Notes: generated by a model from the sequence alone, not told the origin. 64,000 bases of DNA from RGIG8244 sp045592785 (GCA_045592785.1 JAZNVL010000017.1:1-64000), one strand, 5' to 3'; positions 7,755 through 17,409 are shown, counted from the first letter of the stretch. Made by a program: numbers and translations.

Positions 7755-9410
7755 ATGGCTCAGGTAATCTCTGAACTCCAGAAGGTGCGCGCCGCGTACC
7801 AGCCCAAACTCCCCGCCGCTCTCCGCGCCGGTGCAAAAGTCGTCGTAACAAAAGGCAATCCGCTCCCCGCATTTGCCGATACCGAGAAGATCTCCCAGCT
7901 CTTCCCCAGCACCAGCAATATGCCTGACCTGCGTTTCGCAGCCGGCAATGGCGAACAGGGCGCTCCCATCAATGCAGCTGTGATCCTCTCCGGCGGACAG
8001 GCTCCCGGCGGACATAACGTGATCGCAGGGATCTATGATGGTCTGAAATCCATCAATCCTGCTTCCAAACTCTACGGCTTCAAGGGCGGTCCCAGCGGTC
8101 TGGTCGACAACAAGTATGTGGAAATCACCGATGAATTCATGGATGCCTACCGGAATACCGGCGGATTCGATATGATCGGTTCCGGCAGAACCAAACTGGA
8201 ACTGCCCGAACAGTTCGATAAAGCCCGCGAAAACTGCGAAAAACTGGGCATCACTGCCATCATCATCATCGGCGGTGACGACTCCAACACCAATGCCTGT
8301 CTCCTTGCTGAATACTACAAGGCGCAGAACGCCGGGATCCAGGTCGTGGGCTGCCCCAAGACCATCGACGGCGACCTGAAGAACGCATTCGTGGAAACTT
8401 CTTTCGGTTTCGATACCGCCAGCAAAGTTTACAGCGAACTCATCGGCAACATCGCCCGTGACGCCAACTCTGCCAAGAAATACTGGCACTTCATCAAACT
8501 GATGGGCCGCAGTGCTTCTCACATCGCGCTGGAATGTGTTCTGCGCACTCATGTGAACATGGCGATCATCTCCGAAGAAGTTGCTGCGAAAAAGCAGACT
8601 CTTTCCGAAATCGTCAACGGCATCGCCGATATGGTCGCTGCCCGCGCTGAAAACAAAGAAAACTTCGGTGTTCTGCTGATCCCCGAAGGTCTGATCGAAT
8701 TCATTCCCGAAATGAAGATCCTGATCGCGGAACTCAATGATGCTCTGGCAAAGAATGCAGAAGCGTTCGCCAATATCAGCACCAACGCGGAAAAACTCGC
8801 CTTCGTGGAAAAACTCCTCACGCCCGAAAGCGCAAAAGTTTACAGCTCTCTCCCCGATGCCATCCGCCTGCAGCTCTCCATGGATCGCGACCCCCACGGC
8901 AACGTGCAGGTCTCCCTCATCGAAACCGAAAAACTGCTGGTCGAACTCACCAAGAAAGAACTCGCCGCCCGCAAGAAAGCCGGCAGCTTCAATGGGAAAT
9001 TCTCCACGCAGACTCACTTCTTCGGGTATGAAGGCCGCTGCTCCGCACCCTCCAACTTCGATGCCGACTACTGCTACAGCCTCGGTTACAACGCCGCCGC
9101 CATCCTCGGCGCAGGAGCCACCGCTTACATGTCCTACGTTTCCAATCTGGTCAAACCGGCTGCAGAATGGGTTGCCGGCGCAGTGCCCCTGACCGCTATG
9201 ATGAACGTGGAACACCGTCACGGCGAAGACAAGCCCGTGATCAAGAAAGCTCTGGTGGAACTGGGTGCCGCGCCCTTCAAGGCATACGCAGCCGTCCGCG
9301 CAGACTGGGCAGTGAATACCTCCTATGTGTATCCCGGCCCGATCCAGTATTTCGGTCCCACCGAAGTCTGCGATCAGCCCACTGAAACGCTGAAACTTGA
9401 ACACCAATAA
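7755..9410 (+). CDS. pfp: Diphosphate--fructose-6-phosphate 1-phosphotransferase (PPi-dependent PFK)
   Basis: A 551-residue protein of the long PFP type known from plants, spirochetes and Chlamydia. Motifs fix the cofactor: GGQAPGGHNVIAG (about 78), GGDDSNTN (about 174), where the second Asp replaces the Gly of ATP enzymes and favours pyrophosphate, and PKTIDGDLKN (about 203) with the Lys typical of PFP. FGFDTASKVYSELI and MGRSASHIALEC complete the active site. It interconverts fructose-6-phosphate and fructose-1,6-bisphosphate reversibly in glycolysis and gluconeogenesis. It heads an operon with gatC 17 bases behind. Codon use is strongly biased to C-ending codons, suggesting high expression. 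Confidence 0.95.
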   Translation: MAQVISELQKVRAAYQPKLPAALRAGAKVVVTKGNPLPAFADTEKISQLFPSTSNMPDLRFAAGNGEQGAPINAAVILSGGQAPGGHNVIAGIYDGLKSINPASKLYGFKGGPSGLVDNKYVEITDEFMDAYRNTGGFDMIGSGRTKLELPEQFDKARENCEKLGITAIIIIGGDDSNTNACLLAEYYKAQNAGIQVVGCPKTIDGDLKNAFVETSFGFDTASKVYSELIGNIARDANSAKKYWHFIKLMGRSASHIALECVLRTHVNMAIISEEVAAKKQTLSEIVNGIADMVAARAENKENFGVLLIPEGLIEFIPEMKILIAELNDALAKNAEAFANISTNAEKLAFVEKLLTPESAKVYSSLPDAIRLQLSMDRDPHGNVQVSLIETEKLLVELTKKELAARKKAGSFNGKFSTQTHFFGYEGRCSAPSNFDADYCYSLGYNAAAILGAGATAYMSYVSNLVKPAAEWVAGAVPLTAMMNVEHRHGEDKPVIKKALVELGAAPFKAYAAVRADWAVNTSYVYPGPIQYFGPTEVCDQPTETLKLEHQ

Positions 9411-9427
9411 GAAAAGAGCGTTTCCAC

Positions 9428-9745
9428 ATGAGCGGAAAAAATAACGGTACGATCGACGTCGCCAATGTTGCCGCGCTTGCCCGGTTGGAGATCCCTGCCG
9501 GTCAAGCGGAAAAACTCCAGTCCGAAATGGAAGCCATTGTCGGATACGTGGAAATGCTTTCTGAACTCGACGTGGACGGTATTGAACCTACCGCCCACGC
9601 CGTTGACCGGGTCAATGTACTGCGCGATGACGTCGCAGGTACACCGCGTTCCCGTCAGGACATGCTTGCCAACGCCCCCGCGACCGTGGATGGCGAACTG
9701 GTGCTTGTCCCCCGGATGCTGCCCGGAGAAGAGGAGACTGCATGA
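9428..9745 (+). CDS. gatC: Asp/Glu-tRNA amidotransferase subunit C
   Basis: A 105-residue protein with the GatC pattern: an N-terminal VANVAALARLEIP helix, a central LSELDVDGIEPTAHAV segment and RDDVAGTPRSRQDMLANAP near the end. GatC links GatA to GatB in the complex that converts Asp-tRNA(Asn) or Glu-tRNA(Gln) to the amide form. It overlaps gatA by four bases. No gatB is present in the window, so it must be encoded elsewhere if the complex is complete. Confidence 0.93.
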   Translation: MSGKNNGTIDVANVAALARLEIPAGQAEKLQSEMEAIVGYVEMLSELDVDGIEPTAHAVDRVNVLRDDVAGTPRSRQDMLANAPATVDGELVLVPRMLPGEEETA

Positions 9746-11235
9746 CCATGATTGATATCGATCCCGTTACTTTGACGCTCCGCGATGCTTCCGCATTGCT
9801 GAATTCCGGCAAATGCACTTCCACCGAACTCTGTCAGGTCTTTCTGGACCGGGCGGCGAAAGTGGAACCGGAAGTTCGTTCCCTGCTGGCATTGGATCCC
9901 GAATCTGTTCTCAAACAGGCGGCGGAATCCGATGGGCGCAGAAAAGCCGGACAGGTATTGAGTCCTCTGGACGGCGTACCTGTCACGCTGAAAGACAACA
10001 TTGCATCGGAGGGCGAATCCCTTTCCTGCGCATCAAAAATCCTGGAAGGGTTCCGTTCCCCCTATGATGCTTTTGTAACACAGAAACTCAAACAGGCAGG
10101 CTGTATCCTTCTGGGACGTGCCAACATGGATGAATTCGCCATGGGCTCTTCCTGTGAAAACAGTGCCTATCAGAAGACCGCCAATCCCTGGGATATCACC
10201 CGTGTTCCCGGCGGTTCCTCCGGCGGTTCCGCGGCGGCTGTGGCAGCAGGGATCACCTGCGCCGCATTGGGTTCCGATACGGGCGGATCCATCCGTCAGC
10301 CGGCATCTTTCTGCGGTATCGTGGGGATGAAACCCACCTACGGGCGTGTGTCCCGTAACGGGCTGGTCGCGTTTGCTTCCAGTCTGGACCAGATCGGTCC
10401 GATGACCAAAACGGTTTATGATGCTGCGCTGCTCTACGATCTGATCTGCGGACAGGATGAAAAAGACTCTACCAGTCTTCCTTACGAAAAAGAAGATTGT
10501 GCCGCATATCTGGAAGAAAAAGAAGCGAATTTCTCCCTGGAAGGCGTGCGTATCGGTCTGCCGAAAGAATATTTCTCGCTGGAAGGTGTCACCCCCGGCG
10601 TGAAAGCAGTGACCGATCAGGCGATCGAAACACTGAAAAGTCTGGGGGCGACTTTTGTCGAAGTCTCCCTGCCCCATTCCAAATACGCCATGGCGTGTTA
10701 TTACATCATTGCCACGGCGGAAGCCAGTGCCAACCTGGAACGGTTCGACGGTGTTCGTTACGGTTACCGTTCGGAAGGGGCGGACAGCCTGACCAATCTG
10801 TATATGAAGTCTCGCGGGGAAGGATTCGGAACGGAAGTGAAACGCCGTATCATGCTCGGGACGTATGTATTGAGCAGCGGGTATTACGATGCCTATTATC
10901 TGCGTGCACAGAAAGTGCGTACCCTTTTGCGCAGAGACTTTGAAAAAGCGTATCAGGAATGTGATCTGATCTTCACTCCGGTCAGTCCCATTCCCGCATT
11001 CCATTTTGATGAAAAGAGCGATCCGCTCCAGATGTATCTCTCGGACATCTTCACCACGGCATTGAATCTCTCCGGCGATTGCGGGATCAGTGTTCCCGCC
11101 GGATTGGATCCGGAAACGGGGATGCCCGTCGGGATCCAGCTGATGACCGGCGCATTCGGGGAAAAACGTCTTCTGCACGCGGCGGCCGCATTCGAATCCG
11201 CCCGCGCACAGAAAGTCTTCCGCGCTCCCCTGTAA
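9742..11235 (+). CDS. gatA: Asp/Glu-tRNA amidotransferase subunit A
   Basis: A 497-residue amidase-signature enzyme. The Ser-cisSer-Lys triad is visible: Lys in VTLKDNIASEGE (about 83), cis-Ser in VPGGSSGGSAAAVAAG (about 158) and the nucleophile region GSDTGGSIRQPASFCGIVG (about 175-190). GatA releases ammonia from glutamine, which is channelled to GatB. The length is normal for GatA. Its start overlaps gatC (ATGA), consistent with coupled synthesis. Two in-frame ATGs lie at 9742 and 9748; the first is used here. Confidence 0.95.
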   Translation: MTMIDIDPVTLTLRDASALLNSGKCTSTELCQVFLDRAAKVEPEVRSLLALDPESVLKQAAESDGRRKAGQVLSPLDGVPVTLKDNIASEGESLSCASKILEGFRSPYDAFVTQKLKQAGCILLGRANMDEFAMGSSCENSAYQKTANPWDITRVPGGSSGGSAAAVAAGITCAALGSDTGGSIRQPASFCGIVGMKPTYGRVSRNGLVAFASSLDQIGPMTKTVYDAALLYDLICGQDEKDSTSLPYEKEDCAAYLEEKEANFSLEGVRIGLPKEYFSLEGVTPGVKAVTDQAIETLKSLGATFVEVSLPHSKYAMACYYIIATAEASANLERFDGVRYGYRSEGADSLTNLYMKSRGEGFGTEVKRRIMLGTYVLSSGYYDAYYLRAQKVRTLLRRDFEKAYQECDLIFTPVSPIPAFHFDEKSDPLQMYLSDIFTTALNLSGDCGISVPAGLDPETGMPVGIQLMTGAFGEKRLLHAAAAFESARAQKVFRAPL

Positions 11236-11247
11236 GGAGTTGAACTC

Positions 11248-12360
11248 ATGCAGAAAACAGCGATCCTTTTCCTGCTTCTTTTCGCCGGGATCCTCTCCGG
11301 GATCGAACCGGGCGGGATGCTTTCCATCGACGAACTGCGGGAAAAGGCGGAAGCGGTAACTCCGGTGTCTGCCCCTGTGCAGGCGCCCGGATACGAGATC
11401 ATTGTTTTCTTTGATACCAACGCCCGCGATACCATGTCCTACATGCAGATGCTGAACGATCTGTGTACGCGGATGAGCGAATATCCGTCCGCGGAACAGG
11501 CGAATGTATATGCGTTGGCACGGAACTCCAAGCGGGAAACGGAAGATCTGCTGAAGCGTTTCACTCCTGCATTTGCCATCGGCAGGGATAAGGACCGGAT
11601 CCTTTTTGCGGAATATGCGACAGGGGAACTCTTTCTTCCCTTTGCGCTGATCGCGAAGGAAGGGAAAGTGCTCTGGAAGGGGAGTCCGCTGGATCTGGAA
11701 AACATCATGAACCTGATCCGGAAAAAGAAATTCGACCCGACCTTGCAGCTGAAGATCTCCCGGATCCGTAAGGAAATGCAGATGGCGGTCCAGGCATCCC
11801 TGCCGGATGTGATCCAGCGTTGTGCGGATGAGATCCTGAAATTGCAGCCGGGCGACACTCTGGCGATCCAGGCAAAACTTTTCGTGTACGAAAATTCCGG
11901 GCGTTTCCCGGCGGCATTGTCTTTCACAAAACGTAATGCACTTGCCAATCCCGATGACGTGAACCACACACTTCTTTATTTGAATTATCTGTACCGTGCC
12001 GGAAATCCCGCGCCGTTCCCCGCAGCATTCGCAGATGCAGTCAAACAGTTCAGCAAATCCCCGGAATCCCTGTTCCGTCTTCTTGCTTTTGCGGTGAACG
12101 GAACGATCCCGTTCTCCTGGCTCCCGCCGAAGGAGATCAAAGGACTGCCGGATATGATCCGGCAGTCCTGGGCGAAGAAATCCGCCGGCCGTCGCGGGGT
12201 CTTTGCCGAATATGAGGCGGCAGTGTGTTACGGTTTGTGTGATATTGCCGGAGCTGTGAAAGCCCAGGAGGAAGCTCTGCGCCTGTGTGAGGCTGCACGG
12301 CAGAAAGAAGTCCGGCGCCAGCTGGAATTTTACCGTTCCATCCAACAATTGAAAAAATGA
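11248..12360 (+). CDS. Secreted thioredoxin-fold/TPR-like protein of unknown function
   Basis: A 370-residue protein with a signal peptide (about 1-18, MQKTAILFLLLFAGILSG). Residues 50-155 read like a thioredoxin-like fold: a beta strand YEIIVFFDTNARDT, a middle strand with PAFAIGRDKDRIL and a typical LPFALIAKEGKVLWKGSP hairpin. The CxxC site is absent; the aligned position is NARD. The C-terminal half (about 180-365) is helical, with repeat-like segments such as AIQAKLFVYENSGRFPAAL that suggest TPR or Sel1-like repeats. It probably acts as a periplasmic binding or scaffold protein rather than an oxidoreductase. It sits 12 bases after gatA and overlaps the next gene. Confidence 0.55.
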   Translation: MQKTAILFLLLFAGILSGIEPGGMLSIDELREKAEAVTPVSAPVQAPGYEIIVFFDTNARDTMSYMQMLNDLCTRMSEYPSAEQANVYALARNSKRETEDLLKRFTPAFAIGRDKDRILFAEYATGELFLPFALIAKEGKVLWKGSPLDLENIMNLIRKKKFDPTLQLKISRIRKEMQMAVQASLPDVIQRCADEILKLQPGDTLAIQAKLFVYENSGRFPAALSFTKRNALANPDDVNHTLLYLNYLYRAGNPAPFPAAFADAVKQFSKSPESLFRLLAFAVNGTIPFSWLPPKEIKGLPDMIRQSWAKKSAGRRGVFAEYEAAVCYGLCDIAGAVKAQEEALRLCEAARQKEVRRQLEFYRSIQQLKK

Positions 12361-13175
12361 CCATGCGCATCATCCATTTTTCCGATGTTCATGTACCTGC
12401 GGTCCTGACACCGCGCTCTTTCACCGACAAACGCATTCTCGGCTGCTGCAACAGTCTTCTGGTACGGAAACATGCGTACCGTATGGCGTATTTCGAAAAA
12501 GCCGTTCCCGCGATCCTGCAAGCCTCGCCGGACCTCATTGTATTCACCGGGGATGCTGTTTCCACGGCGGATCCGGTGGAGTTCCGTGATGCGGCAGAAC
12601 GTTTTCAACCTTTGGTGCAAAGCGGGATCCCGCTGTTGTATGTGCCGGGGAATCATGATATGTATGTCCGCGCAAAAGCCTGCCGGGAAGCCATGGAGTC
12701 CTTTTACACACTTCTGAACGGTGGTATTGCTTATCACGATGCGCCCCGGCTTGTGACTGCGGGCGGTGTACGTTTTGCAGCCATTCATTGCGCAAAGCCC
12801 TTATCCTGGTATTTTTCCTGCGGTGTGATGAAACCGGAGACTTCTGCGTTTCTGGAAACGGAAGCGGCAAAGGAGTCTGACATGCCGCTGGTTTGCGTGG
12901 GACATTTTCCTCTGTTACGGCGTGAGAACTTCATCAAAGACTTCCGGCGTCGTCTTTACGGTGCCGAAACGGCGGCATCTCTGCTGCATCAGGGCAGGAT
13001 CGCGCTTTCTTTATGCGGACACATCCATCACGGATTTGAGACGATTCTGGATGAGTCAATGGGGTACGGCGAATACTGTGCAGGGTCTCTGACGAAGGAA
13101 GGCAGTCTGCTGGAAATCACCTGGAATGAACCGGAGAAACGGTTCCGGCACAAACGTATTTCGTTTACGGAATAA
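12357..13175 (+). CDS. Calcineurin-like metallophosphoesterase
   Basis: A 272-residue cytoplasmic protein with the full dimetal motif series: HFSDVHVP (DxH, about 8-12), FTGDAVS (GD, about 62), VPGNHDMYV (GNHD, about 98), VGHFPLL (GH) and CGHIHHG (GHxH, about 223). The family hydrolyses phosphomonoesters, diesters or nucleotides, and the substrate cannot be inferred. The start overlaps the previous stop; a second ATG at 12363 is also possible. Its 3' end overlaps the convergent gmhB gene by 11 bases. Confidence 0.85.
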   Translation: MTMRIIHFSDVHVPAVLTPRSFTDKRILGCCNSLLVRKHAYRMAYFEKAVPAILQASPDLIVFTGDAVSTADPVEFRDAAERFQPLVQSGIPLLYVPGNHDMYVRAKACREAMESFYTLLNGGIAYHDAPRLVTAGGVRFAAIHCAKPLSWYFSCGVMKPETSAFLETEAAKESDMPLVCVGHFPLLRRENFIKDFRRRLYGAETAASLLHQGRIALSLCGHIHHGFETILDESMGYGEYCAGSLTKEGSLLEITWNEPEKRFRHKRISFTE

Positions 13176-13716
13176 GTTTTTTCACCGCGGTGAGGATGTC
13201 GGGCGCATCCACTGCATCGGGGAAGTCGGAAAGATCTTCGGTTGCGCCGTGCCCGGTACGGAGGAGTGCGACGGCACGGCATCCGGCATTGATCCCGGCG
13301 CGTAAATCGGTGGTTCTGTCCCCGATCATGACACATTGCGAGAGATCCAGATCATGCTCTTTTGCCGCGCGAAGGATCATACCCGGTTTCGGCTTTCTGC
13401 AATCGCAATCGATGGCATATTCGGGCACCACGCCGCTTTTGTGATGATAACAATAATAAACGCCGTCGAGTTTGCATCCGATCTCTGCCAGTTTCTCGTC
13501 AATACGTTGTTGTACGGCGTGAAGCTGTTCCTCCTTGAAATATCCTTTGGCAATGCCCGCCTGATTGGAAATGACGATGATCTTGTACCCGCGTTCCCGG
13601 AGGTATTGGAATGTTTCTCTGATTTCGGGGGGCAGCACAACGCCGTCGGGATCACAGAGATAATTTTTTTCTTCGATCAATACGCCGTCGCGGTCAAGAA
13701 AACATGCTTTATTCAT
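13165..13716 (-). CDS. gmhB: D-glycero-beta-D-manno-heptose-1,7-bisphosphate 7-phosphatase
   Basis: A 183-residue HAD-family phosphatase. FLDRDGVLIEE provides the nucleophile Asp8 and the acid Asp10; VISNQAGIAKGYF follows; a zinc-binding insert CYHHKSG...CDCRKPKPGM supplies Cys-His-Cys-Cys ligands as in GmhB; MIGDRTTDLRAGINAGC gives the metal-binding Asp. The enzyme removes the 7-phosphate of heptose bisphosphate on the way to ADP- or GDP-heptose for LPS or glycoprotein. The neighbouring ABC exporter fits an envelope glycan role. A good AAGGA SD precedes the ATG. No other heptose gene is in the window. Confidence 0.9.
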   Translation of the reverse strand: MNKACFLDRDGVLIEEKNYLCDPDGVVLPPEIRETFQYLRERGYKIIVISNQAGIAKGYFKEEQLHAVQQRIDEKLAEIGCKLDGVYYCYHHKSGVVPEYAIDCDCRKPKPGMILRAAKEHDLDLSQCVMIGDRTTDLRAGINAGCRAVALLRTGHGATEDLSDFPDAVDAPDILTAVKKLIP

Positions 13717-13731
13717 ACATCGGTCCTTATT

Positions 13732-15444
13732 TCAATTTTCGTTCTGCGGGTTCAGATCAATGACCCGGTCACAGTGTTCGATACTGGAAAGACGGTGTGC
13801 GATCATAATGATGGTGAGCCTGCCTTTGAGCATTTTCAGCGCATCGATCAACGCCTTTTCCGTTTCGTTATCCAATGCGCTGGTGGCTTCATCCAGGATC
13901 AACAGTTCCGGATCATGATACAACGCACGGGCAATGGCAATACGCTGACGCTGTCCGCCGCTGAGCCGTACGCCGCCTTCCCCGATCATGGTATCGACAC
14001 CCTGGGGGAGAGAAGGGAGGAAGTCCGTGATCTGCGCCATTTCCATAACTTTTTGCAACTGGACTTCATCCACCTGATCGGGCGCGATGCCGAAGGCGAT
14101 ATTCCCTTTCACGGTGTCATCAAACAGAACGATGTTCTGTGGCACATATCCGATGCGTTTCCGCCAGGAAGTGAGACCTTCCGTGATGGGCACGCCATCG
14201 ACTTTGACACAACCCTTCTGCGGTTGATAGAATCCCATGATGATGTCCGCCAGGGTCGTCTTCCCGCAACCGGTCTTTCCCACGAATGCCACGGATTCCC
14301 GATGCCGGATCGTCATGGAGTAATCCCGGAAAAGGGGGTCCTGTCCGGGTGTATACGCGAAGTCGATATGATCCACGGTGATGTTGTCGCGGAAGTCGAT
14401 CTTCTGCTTTTCTTCCGGGAGAGTTTCCCCGGGAATATCGCACAAATCGGAATAAATGCGGTCGAAAAGGAACAGGTTACCCCGAATGATATAAAGATTG
14501 TACTGGATACGGGAGAAAGACGGGAGCAGGCGGAACATGGCGGCAATAAACAATGCGGCAAAGAAAAGGATCTTTTCAAAGGGTACATCGGTATAGAGAA
14601 GTGTGATAAGGATGCCCATGGCAAGAGCAATGCAGAATGCCTCCATAGTGAAACGGGGGATTTCGGAAAAATCCATGATCTTTTTATTGGCAAAAAACTT
14701 ATCCTTCTGTACTTTATTCAGCTGACGGACAAAAAACGGAGCCGTCCCGGTCAGCTTGACTTCCCGGATCGCAGCCAGCCCCTGCTGAAGAAACAGGACC
14801 GCTTTTGCACTTGCTTTGATATTGATCTCACCGTACCGTACCAGTTTTTTCCGCATGGGGATGTAAAACACGATGAGCAGGATGGCAGCACAGACGACGG
14901 CACTCAATGCGATATATGGCGCGATCTTGAACAGAACAGAGCCTATGGCGATGATGACACAAACTTCCGTAGCGATCAGCATACAGGGACGTAATAAGCT
15001 TACTGCAAAAATATTGCATTGGTGGATCCGGTCGATCAGGGTGGATGCCCCGATCTCACTGTGCCATTGACAGGGCGCTTTCAGATAGTTCCGATAGAGT
15101 CTTGTCGCGATCTCAACGGTCAATTTCGTGACATACAGACTTTGCAGGTACAGGATAAACCAGCCATAAGCGTTTTTAAGAATATACAGCAGGATCAATG
15201 CACCTGCAAGCAGTATGACAAATTTCCGTTCCGATCCCACATTGGTGAAATCATAGAACCGCTCCACCCATTCATTGGAGTGAATAAAATCGGCAGAGGT
15301 AAAGGCGGAAACCAGGAGCATGATCAGCCCCAGAGATGCCAGTTCCAGCAGTGCTCCGGAAATCGTCAGACCGGATAATGCCAGCAAACCCCACTTGTAT
15401 GCGGGAGAAAGGATCTTGCGGAGTTTGCTGATCAAATTCCACAT
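13732..15444 (-). CDS. ABC exporter, fused permease and ATPase (MsbA/PglK-like)
   Basis: A 570-residue half-transporter. Six predicted membrane helices in the first 320 residues are followed by a nucleotide-binding domain with Walker A GKTGCGKTT (about 373), the Q-loop region YVPQNIVLFDD, signature LSGGQRQRIAIARAL (about 477) and Walker B LLILDEATSALD. The H-loop is MIAHRLSS. It works as a homodimer and probably flips a lipid or lipid-linked sugar. Lying between metG and gmhB in one run (6 and 15 base gaps), it may move a heptose-containing glycolipid, but this is only context. Confidence 0.88.
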   Translation of the reverse strand: MWNLISKLRKILSPAYKWGLLALSGLTISGALLELASLGLIMLLVSAFTSADFIHSNEWVERFYDFTNVGSERKFVILLAGALILLYILKNAYGWFILYLQSLYVTKLTVEIATRLYRNYLKAPCQWHSEIGASTLIDRIHQCNIFAVSLLRPCMLIATEVCVIIAIGSVLFKIAPYIALSAVVCAAILLIVFYIPMRKKLVRYGEINIKASAKAVLFLQQGLAAIREVKLTGTAPFFVRQLNKVQKDKFFANKKIMDFSEIPRFTMEAFCIALAMGILITLLYTDVPFEKILFFAALFIAAMFRLLPSFSRIQYNLYIIRGNLFLFDRIYSDLCDIPGETLPEEKQKIDFRDNITVDHIDFAYTPGQDPLFRDYSMTIRHRESVAFVGKTGCGKTTLADIIMGFYQPQKGCVKVDGVPITEGLTSWRKRIGYVPQNIVLFDDTVKGNIAFGIAPDQVDEVQLQKVMEMAQITDFLPSLPQGVDTMIGEGGVRLSGGQRQRIAIARALYHDPELLILDEATSALDNETEKALIDALKMLKGRLTIIMIAHRLSSIEHCDRVIDLNPQNEN

Positions 15445-15450
15445 AAAACG

Positions 15451-17409
15451 TCACCCGATGGAAGAACCGGGTTCACAATCACCGTCGACCGTCACCAACC
15501 GGAGCGTATCACCTGTCCGTGCGGCAAGGAGCATCCCCCGGGATTCATGTCCGCGGATGGAAACCGGCTGCAGGTTCGCGATCACCACAATGCTTTTCCC
15601 GATCAGATTTTCCGGTTCGTAGAAGAGTGCGATCCCTGCCACCAGGGGGCGTACATCGCCATTGCCGAGATCAATGGTGAGAGCCAGGAGTTTATCTGCC
15701 TTCGGAATCCGTTCTGCGGTCAGGACTTTTGCCACTTTCAACTGCACTTTCTGGAAATCAACGATCGTACAAATCCCTTCCGGAATCACAGGTTCTTCCT
15801 TCGGTGCCTTGACTTTCGGTTCGTTTTTCTTCTTCGCCGGTTTGGGTTCCGCAGGCTTTTCCTCCACCTGGATCCGGGGGAAGAGTCCGGCAATGTCATG
15901 CAGATCGGATTCCGGTTCCAATACACCCATGGAACGGATCTGTTCGAAGGAAACGGCATTCTGATCGGCTTCGGACATGCCCAGCGTATAACGCAGTTCC
16001 TTCATCTTTTCCGGCATGACCGGATAAAGCAGACCGGAAACAATGCGCAACACTTCCGCGGCGGTATACAGGACTGTGGCAAGACGGTCCCGTTTGCCTT
16101 CCTTTACCAATTCCCAGGGCTTGTTCAGCTCCATATAACGGTTGGCACTGCGGACCACGTTCATGACCGCATCCAGACCGGAATCCAGCTTCATATTTTC
16201 CACCGCATTGCGCAGGGCGTCCACCGCCTGCAACGCAATACTGCTCAATTCCGTATCGCAGGGCTCCATCAGAGAGCCGGGACGGGGCACTTTCCCGTCA
16301 AAGTTCCGGATGGAGAGTTTCACCACGCGGCTGACCAGGTTCCCCAGGTCATTGGCAAGATCGCTGTTGTAACGGCCGATAAATTCTTCTTCGGTGAACG
16401 AGGCATCATTGCCCAGTGTCATGCCCGCCATAAGGAAGTAACGGAACGCATCCACACCGTATTTATCCACCATATCCATGGGGTTCACTACATTGCCCAG
16501 CGATTTACTCATCTTGACGGTTCCGGTAAGCCACCAGCCGTGTGCGAAAATACTCTTCGGCATTTCCACACCCATGGCTTTCAGCATACAGGGCCAGTAA
16601 ACGCTGTGGGTGGTGAGGATATCTTTCCCGATCAGGTGATGACTGTTTTCCCAATACTTGTTGAACCGGGCATCATCCACTCCATATCCCATGGCGGAAA
16701 TATAGTTGATCAGCGCATCGAACCAGACGTAGCAAACGAAATCACTGTCGAATGGCAGTTCGATCCCCCAGGACATCCGGGATTTTGCACGGGAAATACA
16801 AAGGTCGTTCAGCGGTTTCCGCAAGAATCCCAACGTTTCATTGGCGCGGAATGCAGGCTGAATGAAACCGGGATGGGTCTGGATATAATCCACCAGCCAT
16901 TCCTGATAACGGCTCATGCGGAAAAAGTAATTGGGCTCCTGAACGGTATCCACTTTCCGGTTGCAGTCCGGACAGCATCCGTCCACCAGATCTTTTTCCG
17001 TGAAATAACGTTCGCAGGGAACACAGTAGAAACCGGTATATGCACCTTTGTAAATGAGGTCCCGGTCATACAGATCCTGCAGGATGGCGGAAACGATCTT
17101 TTTGTGCCGTTCTTCCGTGGTACGGATAAAATCATCGTTTGTGATGTTGAGTTTTTTCCAGAGTTCCTGAAAACGGATCACGGTTTCGTTGCAGTGATCC
17201 AACGGAGCGATCCCACGGGCTTCCGCCGCTTTCTGAACCTTCTGACCGTGTTCATCCGTCCCGGTCAGGAAAAAGGTGTCATCGCCCTGTGCGCGGTGAT
17301 ACCGTGCCAATACATCGGCGAGAACAGTGGTATAAGCGTGTCCGATATGGGGAGAATCGTTGACGTAATAAATAGGAGTAGTGGTATAGAATGTCTTGTT
17401 TTTGCTCAT
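15451..17409 (-). CDS. metG: Methionyl-tRNA synthetase with C-terminal tRNA-binding domain
   Basis: A 652-residue class I synthetase. YYVNDSPHIGHAYTT contains the HIGH motif (about 18), KMSKSLGN the second (about 345). A Cys4 zinc knuckle (CVPCERY...CCPDC) lies near 130-150. The alpha-helical anticodon domain follows. After a Lys/Pro linker the last 110 residues are a Trbp111/EMAP-II OB fold (VQLKVAKVLTAERIPKADKLL, written VQLKVAKVLTAERI plus PKADKLL), which strengthens tRNA binding. The start at 17409 is chosen because AAGGAGCG precedes that ATG and the protein then begins at the conserved MSKNKTFYTTTPIYYVND; an upstream in-frame start would add 26 unconserved residues. Confidence 0.96.
   Translation of the reverse strand: MSKNKTFYTTTPIYYVNDSPHIGHAYTTVLADVLARYHRAQGDDTFFLTGTDEHGQKVQKAAEARGIAPLDHCNETVIRFQELWKKLNITNDDFIRTTEERHKKIVSAILQDLYDRDLIYKGAYTGFYCVPCERYFTEKDLVDGCCPDCNRKVDTVQEPNYFFRMSRYQEWLVDYIQTHPGFIQPAFRANETLGFLRKPLNDLCISRAKSRMSWGIELPFDSDFVCYVWFDALINYISAMGYGVDDARFNKYWENSHHLIGKDILTTHSVYWPCMLKAMGVEMPKSIFAHGWWLTGTVKMSKSLGNVVNPMDMVDKYGVDAFRYFLMAGMTLGNDASFTEEEFIGRYNSDLANDLGNLVSRVVKLSIRNFDGKVPRPGSLMEPCDTELSSIALQAVDALRNAVENMKLDSGLDAVMNVVRSANRYMELNKPWELVKEGKRDRLATVLYTAAEVLRIVSGLLYPVMPEKMKELRYTLGMSEADQNAVSFEQIRSMGVLEPESDLHDIAGLFPRIQVEEKPAEPKPAKKKNEPKVKAPKEEPVIPEGICTIVDFQKVQLKVAKVLTAERIPKADKLLALTIDLGNGDVRPLVAGIALFYEPENLIGKSIVVIANLQPVSIRGHESRGMLLAARTGDTLRLVTVDGDCEPGSSIG

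Noticed and set aside
7749..9407. Minus-strand frame of 552 codons opposite pfp
   Set aside because: It mirrors pfp almost end to end. The strong codon bias of pfp removes antisense stops; the product is compositionally odd and matches nothing, whereas pfp is certain.
10033..12348. Minus-strand frame of 771 codons
   Set aside because: It is antisense to gatA and the thioredoxin-like gene, spans two real genes, has no SD and is low-complexity.
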